Origin: a virus
DNA length: 22,434 nt
Reading direction: 5' to 3' (one strand)
Virus record (IMG/VR): IMGVR_UViG_3300049629_001312
Span: 1-22,434 of that record
Part shown: piece after piece, positions 7,646 through 15,608 of the stretch
How positions within the stretch are numbered: position 1 is the stretch's first letter
Layout: each line of letters starts with the position of its first letter
The notes under the pieces: generated by a model
Database searches by the model: none
Told to the model about the DNA's origin: nothing
Seen by the model: the letters and a program-made list of their open reading frames with translations, nothing else
Translations under genes and position numbers: made by a program

Positions 7646-8323
7646 TCAAACAATTTTTGATTTAATACTTTTTGTTTGATCCTCGATTATTCCACCCAAG
7701 CAAGCAATTAACGCTTCTTTGCTAACTCTATGTATGCTGCTACTTTCATTTTTAGCAGGTATTTCCATAGAATTATTTATTGGAGCGTAATTTTCTCGCT
7801 TGTTATTTACCACCTTCTCCTGAAAGGCAGCGTGTGTGCTTGGATCTGCAACCGCATCAAAAGTTAAGAGTTTATAGCTCTCGCCAATGACAAGGATGCC
7901 GTTCTCGTCCACTTTGCCGTTGCCTACGCCACGGCTACTAATTCCGACTCGTACACCATCATTGATAAGTGCTTTGAGGATTCTTCCATGTGGAGTATTA
8001 AGAATCTCTCCCTCACCCATGAGGTTATTGCCTTCCCACCACAACTTTGTAATGACATGAGATGCCTTTTCAAAGTGAATGATAGAATCAGTGGGATGGT
8101 CAAGTTCGCCAACCAACCCACGAGATTCAATTACTGGCAAAAGTTTCTTTACATTTTCATCGAGGACTCCGTGTGGATACATCCTCTTATTTTTGTTAAC
8201 AGCTTCGGCTTCTTGGAATTTTCCTCTAAACTTAGTGAGTCCTTTATCGGTGGATTCATTAAGATTTAGAAAGAGTCCTCCATTATTGCAGGAGTCAACA
8301 AGTAGCATTTTGTTGTCGCTCAT
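7646..8323 (-). CDS. 21: Prohead core protease, T4 gp21 type, peptidase family S77 (225 aa)
   Basis: Serine protease packaged in the prohead core that cleaves capsid, core and scaffold proteins after hydrophobic-x-Glu sites, then destroys itself. Diagnostic segments: LTKFRGKFQEAEAVNKNKRMYP (29-50, part of the beta-rich N-domain), VGELDHPTDS with catalytic His76, GISSRGVG with the nucleophile at Ser129/Ser130, and LLTFDAVADPSTHAAF with the acidic member at Asp156 or Asp160. Length matches T4 gp21 (212 aa). The tail after residue 170 is Asn/Ser-rich and may be autocleaved. It is followed by the scaffold and capsid genes in the classic order. Confidence 0.93.
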   Translation of the reverse strand: MSDNKMLLVDSCNNGGLFLNLNESTDKGLTKFRGKFQEAEAVNKNKRMYPHGVLDENVKKLLPVIESRGLVGELDHPTDSIIHFEKASHVITKLWWEGNNLMGEGEILNTPHGRILKALINDGVRVGISSRGVGNGKVDENGILVIGESYKLLTFDAVADPSTHAAFQEKVVNNKRENYAPINNSMEIPAKNESSSIHRVSKEALIACLGGIIEDQTKSIKSKIV

Positions 8324-8333
8324 TCATCTCCTT

Positions 8334-10172
8334 TTATTCAACTGGTTGGGCTATTTCAGCCTTTGGATGCAATGGATTATTGAGGTTTGGCCAAGTATCA
8401 TTCGACTGGAATGTGCCGATTTCCTCATTATCCTTATCAACACCTTTTTCGCCCTTTAGAGTGAAAGTGAAGGGATCAGGAATGTAAGGGTTACTTAAGG
8501 ATGGCCAAGTATGGTCACCACCGTCATTACCCAAAGCATTATGAGCCATTTCTTCATCTCCGCCCAAATCCTTTCCATCACTTACAGGTGCATGGTTAAC
8601 ACCATATTCATCCCTTCCATTGAATTTGGAAGGAACTGCATCGGTTTGTTTTGCATTCCAAGCAGTATTTGGATGATCTCCATCAGCGGAAGTATGAACT
8701 CCATGATCTTTCCATTCGCCAGAGTTATCAATATTGGCTTCAACTAAATCATTGATATAATCAGCGATTTCTTCAGCCATTTCTAAGGACGGAGATTGAG
8801 TTTTGCTTAATACAGCTTCAACATCATACATGAAACTTGCGGTTTCAATCTTAGTTGCTTCGTCACCGATTTCGCTTGCTGTTTTGTGCATTTCATGAAG
8901 AGCCTTATAAAGATCTGAGAAAACTCTCATATCAATACTTTCGCTTTCATCAAGTTTTGAAAATAACTTAGTGGCTACATTTTGGAATTCCACATAAGCA
9001 TCTTTGCATTCTTTGCATTCTGCGGTGATATCAGTTCTAACACCAGCAGCAGTACCAATTTTCTTTACACGATCTGTATATGCACTGTGTGCAGTTCTAA
9101 GAATTGCTTCAGCAATAAACTTGCAAGTATCATCATCATAATTTGTGATATTTGCTATTTCGAAAGCTTCAGCGATATTATTAGTCAATTCTTCCTGAGT
9201 TAAATAAAGAACTCCGGGGAATTTGCTAACCATGTTTTCTAGAGCTTCTTCAAGGGAAGAATTATCAGATGTGTTGTTATATCGCTTTAATTCAGCGATA
9301 GCCTTTACAAATGTCTGATTCTCATTAAGCTTCTTGGCACTACCACGAAGAATTTTGAGATCTGTATCGATTGTTTTCCATTGGAAGGAAAGGATTTTAC
9401 CTTCGTTCCTTTTTTGTGTATTTGGAATAGCTACAGCAACAATATTTCCTTTATTGTCAGGTTGAATTATAGATTCGGTCAACATATGACCATAATTTTT
9501 GTATTCAACATAACCAGATACATTATTGGCTAAATTAGCCCATTCTTTCATATTTTTTACTGCACGAACATAAGTTCTCCAACGAGGATTTTTAGATTTT
9601 CCAAGTTTCCTTGCAGCTGTAGCTCGCTTACGACCTAATTCTTTCTTTTTGCTCTTCGAAATTTTTCTCTGACTTAGCTTTCTCATACGAACACGCTTTG
9701 CTACTAAGCTGCGTGGTTGTTTCTTGTGGAATAGCTTGCTGCGTTTGCCAGTAGGTTTGGAAACCGATACTTTAAATGCAACTGCTTCGCTAATTTGTTT
9801 ACGAACATTTGGTAGCGAGAAGTACTCGTCAAATTTATTGTCAGCGATTTCATCCTTGCTTTCGATAATTGCATCCACCATTTCAGAAATAGTTTGTCTT
9901 GCACCTTTCTTAGCGGATTCTTCATCGATAACAAGTTCTTGAATGTTTTCAAAAATAACTTGATCATCTTCTAGCTTGTAAATTGCATTGATGAAGTTAT
10001 CATCAGCGGTTTTGTAGGTAACAGCGTTTTCGGTGAAAGAAAACAACTCAACATCAATGCCGAGAGTTTTACCTAAAATGTCTTCAGCAAGAATAAGTTC
10101 TTCTTCAATACGGGTTAAAGAATTTTCTTGCAAATTTTTGAATGCTTCAAAGCTTATAAGTTTTCTTTTCAT
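8334..10172 (-). CDS. Putative prohead core / internal head protein (612 aa)
   Basis: Located between portal and protease, the place of the small core genes 67 and 68 in T4, but much longer. Residues 1-135 are acidic and helical, starting MKRKLISFEAFKNLQENSLT. Residues 142-199 are extremely basic (runs such as KRVRMRKLSQRKISKSKKKE and RKRATAARKLGKSKNPRWR), which suggests contact with DNA or with acidic core. The middle (320-490) is helical and includes a CKECKD cluster. The C-terminal 120 residues are Gly/Asp/Asn-rich, with two related units DHTWPSLSNPYIPDPF and NDTWPNLNNPLHPKAE. The product is probably cut by the protease. AGGAG lies 10 bases before ATG 10172. Core role is inferred from position and composition; no clear homolog recognised. 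Confidence 0.7.
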   Translation of the reverse strand: MKRKLISFEAFKNLQENSLTRIEEELILAEDILGKTLGIDVELFSFTENAVTYKTADDNFINAIYKLEDDQVIFENIQELVIDEESAKKGARQTISEMVDAIIESKDEIADNKFDEYFSLPNVRKQISEAVAFKVSVSKPTGKRSKLFHKKQPRSLVAKRVRMRKLSQRKISKSKKKELGRKRATAARKLGKSKNPRWRTYVRAVKNMKEWANLANNVSGYVEYKNYGHMLTESIIQPDNKGNIVAVAIPNTQKRNEGKILSFQWKTIDTDLKILRGSAKKLNENQTFVKAIAELKRYNNTSDNSSLEEALENMVSKFPGVLYLTQEELTNNIAEAFEIANITNYDDDTCKFIAEAILRTAHSAYTDRVKKIGTAAGVRTDITAECKECKDAYVEFQNVATKLFSKLDESESIDMRVFSDLYKALHEMHKTASEIGDEATKIETASFMYDVEAVLSKTQSPSLEMAEEIADYINDLVEANIDNSGEWKDHGVHTSADGDHPNTAWNAKQTDAVPSKFNGRDEYGVNHAPVSDGKDLGGDEEMAHNALGNDGGDHTWPSLSNPYIPDPFTFTLKGEKGVDKDNEEIGTFQSNDTWPNLNNPLHPKAEIAQPVE

Positions 10173-10295
10173 GTCTCATCAACTCCTGTGCCTGTAAGTT
10201 ATGATTTATGTAGCACGATTTTCAATGCTGTCATTATGCTATATATTACTCACGCCATAATATTTTAAATCCAATTTTAAAAAATAGATTAACAC

Positions 10296-10347
10296 TATAA
10301 AAATTAGATCGACAATATAAAAATAGCATCTATCAACTATATAAGTA
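10296..10347 (+). promoter_or_regulatory. Three TATAA-type boxes upstream of the 10377 gene
   Basis: In the 204-base divergent gap 10173-10376 there are three spaced boxes on the plus strand: TATAAAAAT at 10296-10304 and 10316-10324, and TATAAGTA at 10340-10347. They resemble the T4 late promoter box TATAAATA. The third lies 29 bases before ATG 10377. The minus-strand promoter of the core gene may also lie in this gap (TTGAAA near 10220 is a weak candidate). Function inferred. Confidence 0.3.
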
Positions 10348-10376
10348 TGCTTTTGGGATTAAAATTGAGGTAAAAA

Positions 10377-10712
10377 ATGAAAACATTTCAACAATATATT
10401 GAAGATGTCGCAATGGATCTTGGTCGTGAAATAGCTGGAAGGGGTCTAAGTGCATCAAAAGGACCAGTACTAGCTCATCTTCTTCGTGCAGTTCGTATTG
10501 CAATTGCTGACGACCCAACTTTTGCTCGAAGACTACTGACTTTGTTGCAAAGCGAAGGTCCAGATGTTCAAGGAGAACTAGATAAGTCAAATATGGATGA
10601 TCTTAATGATTCTGCATTTTTGTCTGGTTTGAGAACGGCTGCAAAATCTGGTTTGAAAACTTCTAAAGATGAACCAGATGTAGTTGCTCCAAACGCTTCT
10701 GACATGGCATAA
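10377..10712 (+). CDS. Hypothetical protein, lone plus-strand gene within the head module (111 aa)
   Basis: Small soluble protein, mostly helical: MKTFQQYIEDVAMDLGREIA, then an Arg/Leu-rich helix (LAHLLRAVRIAIADDPTFAR) and an Asp/Ser-rich end. The GAGG at 10367-10370 gives a ribosome-binding site. It is the only rightward gene between the portal and capsid genes, and its stop codon abuts the stop of the zinc-ribbon gene (10713) with no gap. I recognise no family. Codon use looks phage-like, and the frame is far better than the antisense frame at 10333-10590. Role unknown. Confidence 0.75.
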   Translation: MKTFQQYIEDVAMDLGREIAGRGLSASKGPVLAHLLRAVRIAIADDPTFARRLLTLLQSEGPDVQGELDKSNMDDLNDSAFLSGLRTAAKSGLKTSKDEPDVVAPNASDMA

Positions 10713-10961
10713 TTATTTCTGGAACCAGTATTGATAAGCTTTTTTAAGACTGTCTTCAGTCAATTCAAATTCTGCATTATCAAAAACAACTGAATCTACA
10801 GAGCATAGTGGACACAAAGCTGTCTGCCCTGCATCTGTATATTCTTTTACATCAATTGCTTTGAAAATTTTAGTGCAATGATAGCATCCAGCATTCACTG
10901 CTACATTTTGTAGATTTTTATTTTTAAAAGCAAAGTGTGCTAATTGTTTAATTGTTATCAT
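10713..10961 (-). CDS. Small zinc-ribbon protein (82 aa)
   Basis: Two CxxC knuckles, C26-YH-C29 and C50-PL-C53, spaced by 20 residues, make a probable single zinc ribbon. The segment EYTDAGQTALCPLCSVDSVV resembles a small bacterial and phage family of zinc-ribbon proteins of unknown function (EYTD.GQTA.CP.C.VDSV, from memory). Its ATG at 10961 follows the portal stop by one base, so translation is coupled to the portal and the protein is probably made at late times. It sits where T4 has gene 67; a role in head assembly is inference from position only. Confidence 0.78.
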   Translation of the reverse strand: MITIKQLAHFAFKNKNLQNVAVNAGCYHCTKIFKAIDVKEYTDAGQTALCPLCSVDSVVFDNAEFELTEDSLKKAYQYWFQK

Positions 10962-10962
10962 A

Positions 10963-13900
10963 TTAACTCATTGTGCTATCATCACGATCTTCATGATCTT
11001 GTTCTATTCCATAATTTATAATTTCAAGATTGTACTTTTTCAAATCATTTTCTTCAGCATCTGGAATTTCATCTGTTGCTGTTGTTGGAGGTTCGCCTTC
11101 TGGCGGTGGTGTAGTTTCGCCTTCTGCTGGCGGTGGTGTAGTTTCGCCTTCTGCTGGCGGTGGAGCTTCTGCACCAAGATCTGGAGTTGGACCACCAGCT
11201 TCAGACCCTATTTCTTTTCCTGCTTCTTCTGGAGTAGGAACACCAACACCTAGCAATTGAGGATTTTGAGACATAATCTGAATTTTTAGATCTTCTAATT
11301 TTTGCAATTTAAGTCTGCTCAACATCATAGATGTATCTTCTTCTGAATACATTAAAACTTTTGTATAAATGTCATAATCTGACATTAACAAACCACTTTT
11401 TAAAGAACCTGCATTTGTAAGTCTTGCTGTTTTTACTTCGGCTCTTGATAATTCTCTCCAATCTGATGGTGGAGTCATACGAATTTTTAAATCTTTAAAC
11501 ATTTCTTGTGGAAATCCACGAAGTTCAAGATGTCTTTCGCATATATCTAAAATTCCATCTTCAAAATTCGATTGAAGTCTTTCGATCATTCTTGCGAACT
11601 TAACATCTTGTGCTGATAATGTAATTCTAGTTGCATTAACATCTTCACTTGAAAAATAACTTTTTGGAAAGTTCAATGAAACAAATAATTTATTTCTAAA
11701 ATAAACAGCATCATCAATTTCTCCAAGGTTTTGTGCGCCCGGAAGAGTTTCAATTCTACTATTTGCATTTGGACGAACTGGAACCCAATAGTCTTCATCT
11801 TGTGCTGGTGGTTGCCATCTTTCTTCTACAAGGTTTGCACCTGTTGTTGCACGATTACCAGCAGTTTTTCTTTTACGAAATTGATCTTTTAATCTTTCCA
11901 TAAAAGCTTCTGCTTTAAATGGTGGAAGTTGACCGACATCTATATAAAACACTCGTCTCTCGGGCGCACGAGTATTATGGGTCGGTATGCCATTGGCTAT
12001 GAAATTATGAAGTTCATTTTCAACTGTAATATCAAAAACTTCTTCTTTTCCTACATGTTCTACAGATATTACATTTTCATATTTCGGCAATTCATTTTCA
12101 GATATTGTCACAGAATAAGAAATAGTTGACGGCATCTTTCTATTTTTTTCTATGATATGACCACATTTACGATGTCTAGTTTTAAGTTTTCCAGAACACA
12201 ATCCAATTGAAGACCAAATTTCCTTGATATCTTCAATCAATTTTTGATTACACAATTCAATTGTAGAAAACCATGTTCCCTTTTTTGTTGTTCTTTCACA
12301 TCCATCTGCATTACAAATTCCTTCGACAAATGCTTTTCTAATATTTTTCGATGCTGTGTGAACCCAATCAGGAATTCTTTTGTTTTTAGCTCCATGGATA
12401 TATCCCAAAGTGATAAAAGTTTTACAAGCTATTCTAGAATCGACTACATATTTACCTAGTTGTTTATGCTTGCTTCTAGTTTCTTTTTCAAATCTCACTT
12501 TTCCAAAATATTTTTTCAATAAATTTGCATAGAATTTATTTTGTCTATCATCCATGCCAGCAGTAAAGTTTAACTGGCATTTATTCTTACTCATTGATCC
12601 ATCGCCAATCAGAAATCCAAAAAGACGAGCAAAATCTTCATCTACATATTTTGGTAAATCAATTCTTTCTTCATTGTACTGACCTTTACTTACAACAATT
12701 AAATTGTCAGGATTAATTTCAAATTTGTCACATATTTCCAAAGCTTTTTCATATGGCAAAGCCTTTCCTTTAGAATACAAAAACTGTTTGACTCTATCCG
12801 CTTTAGTGCTACACAATCTCATGATTTGAGATTTATTTGCGTAGGTATTATTACGGAATGATTTTCTTTGGGAATCACTTATCTTTGCCCATTTAGTTCC
12901 AAATATTTTTGGGATCTCAACTTCTTTATCATTATTCCTTTGAACATTTATAATCATATCATGTTTTGGAATTAAGTTTTGAATATCAACATATTGAATA
13001 ATTCCGTTTCTGTTAACCAGAATTGGATGGGTTGCTGTTCCTGTAATTTCCACATGTTTTGTCTTAACTTTATAAACATCTTTAATTCCATTGTTCATAA
13101 AGTTTATAACATTGGTAATTATAGTGTTGTTAGATTGATCATAAGAATAAACTTGATCATTTATTTGTAAGTCCTTGATGTATTTATAGCTATTTTCGGT
13201 TCTAATTCTTGTATTTCCAACAAGACACAGGCGATATACCACCATTGCATCTTCCATAAGTCTTAATTGATGTGCTGGTCCTCTGGCTGGTTCGATAAGA
13301 GATTGTCCGTAAGGATAGAAATTTCTTCGATCATCTCCAATTCTCATATGCAAAATTTGGGATGGTGCAAATCTTATTGCTGTAGATTGGGATAATTCTG
13401 CATCACTTTGTTGTGATACATCTCCTCTTGCCAATGCTTGATAGTCTGGACCTTCTTTTGATTGTTGGAATTCAATTAATTTTCCTTTAATTGTTTCGAT
13501 TCGATACATTGTCTCTGGTGGCAAAGGTATAATTTTATAGATACCCTCAGCTGGTTTATCTGGATTTATAACTATTTCGAAAAATTTGTCACCATGAACA
13601 ATCATATCTTTGAAGTACACATAACCATATCTGTTAAGATTTAACATTTTTCGATGAAGAAGCAAAAATTCAATTTCTTTTCTAACTTCGTCATTTTTGC
13701 ATTCAATAGTCATAATATTCCCTGCATCATTCTTTTGGCAATTATGAAGGATTACAGAGTCTGTTGCAAAGCACAAATGTTTCTCAACTGATATATCATA
13801 AACATCCATTTCTGGACCTTCGGCTACACTAACAACCTTTCTTACCGTTGCTCTCCTGTGCAATTTTCTAATTTCTTTTAGTGTGAATCCATTCTTTTGA

Positions 13901-14733
13901 ATCATACTATCGATAGTATTCCAATCATGTTCCATTATTTTGGCGATTTGTCTTACTGGAATGTCGCTTCCAATTAGTCTGCAAGCTCTATTTAACTTTT
14001 CATATTCGGGAGTTATTTTGCCACTTTTCCAATCATCTACAAATTGTCGTTCATGAATCCATCCTTTATCAAATGAAAATATTCTTGGAAATTGATTCAC
14101 TCTAAGATTTGTTAAATTTTGATTGGCTGGAATACGATAAAATGGCATTAATTCATCGCCAAATTCAAGTTCTCCGCAAGGAATCCATTCGCCATTTCGT
14201 TTTAAAATGCGATGATCTGGTGTTGCGTATATGATTTTTCCATCATCTAGAACAACTTCAACAGTTTTGGCTTTCTTTACAAGTCTTGGAGCAAATGCCC
14301 ATCCAAGTGTGTAATCTCTTTTTTCTAAGTTGTAGCAATAAACTAAAAATCTTTCATTAGCTTTGTTTTTTGTGAGCCATTCTATAGTTTGGTAGCCATG
14401 TGGAGTTGCAATCAATGTATCTCCGCTGACGCATGCTTCATCAGCGAATACGGTCATAGCCATTTCAATTTCTGGTAAATTTCTTAGTCTTTCGTATTCT
14501 TTATATCTTGAAGATCGATTACCAAGTGTGGTAGTATCGATCATATCATAGGTTTGACGAAGGTTGATGTAATTACTTGGACCTTGTCCAGCAACTAATT
14601 CGCCGCCAGTTTGCAAAGCATCAGCCTGAGAAATCCCTGCACCAGAAAATTTAGAAGAATCTTTTCTTTTTGCTAGTGGGTCTTTTTCTGTGGCGTATGT
14701 AAATAGCTTAAAAAAATCTGACCAAAGTGTCAT
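10963..14733 (-). CDS. 20: Portal protein, T4 gp20 type, interrupted by two inteins (1256 aa precursor)
   Basis: The portal ring at one head vertex starts head assembly and is the DNA gateway. After removal of both inteins the extein is about 607 aa, near the gp20 size (524 in T4). Extein segments: residues 1-100, 332-502 and 921-1256. Diagnostic parts: YKEYERLRNLPEIEMAMTVF, IIPLPPETMYRIE, the signature TRAPERRVFYIDVGQLPPFK, DYWVPVRPNANSRIETLPGA, then FRNKLFVSLNFPKSYF. Insertions are after DEA100 (joined to C332) and after YRL502 (joined to T921). The tail is a PPPAEGETT repeat (27-bp DNA period, 11101-11160) and a charged end. GAGG precedes ATG 14733. All extein and intein boundaries stay in one open frame, so splicing is at protein level. 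Confidence 0.95.
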   Translation of the reverse strand: MTLWSDFFKLFTYATEKDPLAKRKDSSKFSGAGISQADALQTGGELVAGQGPSNYINLRQTYDMIDTTTLGNRSSRYKEYERLRNLPEIEMAMTVFADEACVSGDTLIATPHGYQTIEWLTKNKANERFLVYCYNLEKRDYTLGWAFAPRLVKKAKTVEVVLDDGKIIYATPDHRILKRNGEWIPCGELEFGDELMPFYRIPANQNLTNLRVNQFPRIFSFDKGWIHERQFVDDWKSGKITPEYEKLNRACRLIGSDIPVRQIAKIMEHDWNTIDSMIQKNGFTLKEIRKLHRRATVRKVVSVAEGPEMDVYDISVEKHLCFATDSVILHNCQKNDAGNIMTIECKNDEVRKEIEFLLLHRKMLNLNRYGYVYFKDMIVHGDKFFEIVINPDKPAEGIYKIIPLPPETMYRIETIKGKLIEFQQSKEGPDYQALARGDVSQQSDAELSQSTAIRFAPSQILHMRIGDDRRNFYPYGQSLIEPARGPAHQLRLMEDAMVVYRLCLVGNTRIRTENSYKYIKDLQINDQVYSYDQSNNTIITNVINFMNNGIKDVYKVKTKHVEITGTATHPILVNRNGIIQYVDIQNLIPKHDMIINVQRNNDKEVEIPKIFGTKWAKISDSQRKSFRNNTYANKSQIMRLCSTKADRVKQFLYSKGKALPYEKALEICDKFEINPDNLIVVSKGQYNEERIDLPKYVDEDFARLFGFLIGDGSMSKNKCQLNFTAGMDDRQNKFYANLLKKYFGKVRFEKETRSKHKQLGKYVVDSRIACKTFITLGYIHGAKNKRIPDWVHTASKNIRKAFVEGICNADGCERTTKKGTWFSTIELCNQKLIEDIKEIWSSIGLCSGKLKTRHRKCGHIIEKNRKMPSTISYSVTISENELPKYENVISVEHVGKEEVFDITVENELHNFIANGIPTHNTRAPERRVFYIDVGQLPPFKAEAFMERLKDQFRKRKTAGNRATTGANLVEERWQPPAQDEDYWVPVRPNANSRIETLPGAQNLGEIDDAVYFRNKLFVSLNFPKSYFSSEDVNATRITLSAQDVKFARMIERLQSNFEDGILDICERHLELRGFPQEMFKDLKIRMTPPSDWRELSRAEVKTARLTNAGSLKSGLLMSDYDIYTKVLMYSEEDTSMMLSRLKLQKLEDLKIQIMSQNPQLLGVGVPTPEEAGKEIGSEAGGPTPDLGAEAPPPAEGETTPPPAEGETTPPPEGEPPTTATDEIPDAEENDLKKYNLEIINYGIEQDHEDRDDSTMS
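11101..11160. repeat. 27-bp tandem repeat in portal 3' end
   Basis: Copies at 11101-11127 and 11128-11154 are identical by eye, followed by a partial third copy. They encode the nine-residue unit PPPAEGETT in the disordered C-terminal region of the portal protein. A diverged copy lies just to the left. Confidence 0.85.
11974..13227 (-). mobile_element. Portal intein 2: full-length intein with LAGLIDADG endonuclease (418 aa)
   Basis: Residues 503-920 of the portal precursor. The first residue is C503 in CLVGNTRIRT (block A); block B is GTATHPIL with T566 and H569; block F is EVFDITVENELHNFI; block G is GIPTHN with H919 and N920, and T921 is the +1 nucleophile. Two dodecapeptide motifs, RLFGFLIGDGSM (D711) and FVEGICNADGCE (D810), mark a two-repeat LAGLIDADG homing endonuclease. 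Both catalytic aspartates are present, so it looks active. Residues about 600-690 are basic and helical and may add DNA contacts. The insertion lies immediately before the conserved RAPERRVFYIDVG of gp20. Read directly from sequence; activity is inferred. Confidence 0.93.
13741..14433 (-). mobile_element. Portal intein 1: mini-intein with HTH-like insert (231 aa)
   Basis: Residues 101-331 of the portal precursor. Block A is CVSGDTLIATPHGY (C101); block B is YATPDHRILKRNGEW (T171, H174); block F is MDVYDISVEKHLCFA; block G is SVILHN (H330, N331), with C332 as +1 nucleophile. All splicing residues are present. No LAGLIDADG, HNH or GIY-YIG motif is seen. Instead residues about 205-295 form a helical insert (EYEKLNRACRLIGSDIPVRQ, then IAKIMEHDWNTIDSMI) resembling a helix-turn-helix DNA-binding domain. 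It may be a decayed homing intein or one that moves with help in trans. Boundaries checked at codon level: TGC at 14431-14433 and AAT at 13741-13743. Confidence 0.9.
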
Positions 14734-14801
14734 AATATTCCTCTACTTATATTAGTGTGCTTTCTTAGTTATTGTATTATCCAACTTTTTTAGGGCATTT
14801 G

Positions 14802-15392
14802 ATGAAAAAAGTTCTATTTATAATGAGTCACATTGGTAGTGGATCTAATGAATTATATGCTTTATTGAATAATGAAACAAGAATCATGGGATTTGAAAAA
14901 GATAATATTTATGATACACCATTGAGATTGTTGGGTCTTACTGAAAATAAGCACAAGTTAAATAATTCATCAAGAATATACATGGATCACCTACTGTATA
15001 ATTATCAATATAGTCTCAAGCCTAATCAATTTTGCCAATTTATATTTTTGGTAAGAGAGCCAGAAGCAACGATTGATTATCTTATAAATCAAAAGATTTA
15101 TAAAAAAAATGATGCAAAAAGATATTATCTTTACAGAATCAGAAGATTGTGCGAATTAGCAAAAAGAAATCCAAATTCTGTTTTTTTGACACATTCGAAT
15201 CTTCGTGAGGGAAAAGGTTTAGATTTAATATCAGAATATATTGGATTAAAAACTAAATTGAAATTCAGTCAAGAGTTCATTATCCCATCTGGAAAAAATA
15301 CTTTACAATTACAAGAATATGAAAATTTATCTAATGCTTATGAGAAATATATTTATTTTGCAAATAAAGTTTGTAACATAATTGTTAAATAG
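14802..15392 (+). CDS. Sulfotransferase-like P-loop protein (196 aa)
   Basis: The N-terminus KKVLFIMSHIGSGSNELYAL (2-21) resembles the 5'-phosphosulfate-binding loop of sulfotransferases, and FIFLVREPEATIDYLI (80-95) resembles the second (3'-phosphate) motif with its Arg (R85). The usual Ser in that motif is not obvious, so activity is uncertain. The later part (RRLCELAKRNPNSVFLTHSN, then LDLISEYIGL) fits the family order. ATG 14802 is preferred to the in-frame TTG at 14772. It is divergent from the portal gene and followed after three bases by the 15396 gene. A role in sulfation of cell-surface or virion sugars is inference. Confidence 0.6.
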   Translation: MKKVLFIMSHIGSGSNELYALLNNETRIMGFEKDNIYDTPLRLLGLTENKHKLNNSSRIYMDHLLYNYQYSLKPNQFCQFIFLVREPEATIDYLINQKIYKKNDAKRYYLYRIRRLCELAKRNPNSVFLTHSNLREGKGLDLISEYIGLKTKLKFSQEFIIPSGKNTLQLQEYENLSNAYEKYIYFANKVCNIIVK

Positions 15393-15395
15393 ATT

Positions 15396-15608
15396 ATGAA
15401 ATTTAAAAATTGGTTATCTAAAAAATCTGAAAATTTTAATATTGGCATTTCTGATATTGGACCCGACTCTCATGATATGCTCCCGCCCATGGATAGTGCG
15501 GGAGCATTTCAAACAATTGGTGATGATAAACCGCCAGTAAATAAGAAAACAAGATCTGTAAAGAAATGTAATTGTGGAAAAAAGAATCATTTTGGAAAAA
15601 GAATATAA
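15396..15608 (+). CDS. Short hypothetical protein with Cys-x-Cys motif (70 aa)
   Basis: Follows the sulfotransferase-like gene by three bases, so likely in the same operon. Starts MKFKNWLSKKSENFNIGISD, has a Met/Pro/Ser-rich middle and a basic tail KKTRSVKKCNCGKKNHFGKR with C-N-C and a His, perhaps a metal-binding tail. There is no strong Shine-Dalgarno; translation is probably coupled. The gene contains a strong GC-rich 10-bp hairpin at 15477-15507, and its last 22 bases overlap the end of the convergent cysteine-protease gene. It could be a structural-head appendage; nothing certain. Confidence 0.6.
   Translation: MKFKNWLSKKSENFNIGISDIGPDSHDMLPPMDSAGAFQTIGDDKPPVNKKTRSVKKCNCGKKNHFGKRI
15477..15507 (+). 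other. GC-rich perfect hairpin inside a coding region
   Basis: ATGCTCCCGC (15477-15486) and GCGGGAGCAT (15498-15507) are exact reverse complements, 10 bp, with an 11-base loop. It is the most GC-rich local stem in this AT-rich window and lies within the 15396 gene. It lacks a following U run, so it is not a standard terminator. Structure read directly; role unknown. Confidence 0.75.

Noticed and set aside
10963-14733. Possible fusion of two or three genes or an assembly error in the long portal frame
   Set aside because: The inserts start with Cys and end with His-Asn at exact positions that restore a continuous portal sequence, as inteins do.
14744-14751. TATAAGTA on the minus strand as a late promoter for the portal gene
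   Set aside because: It lies only about 10 bases from the ATG, which would leave no room for the ribosome-binding site in the transcript.
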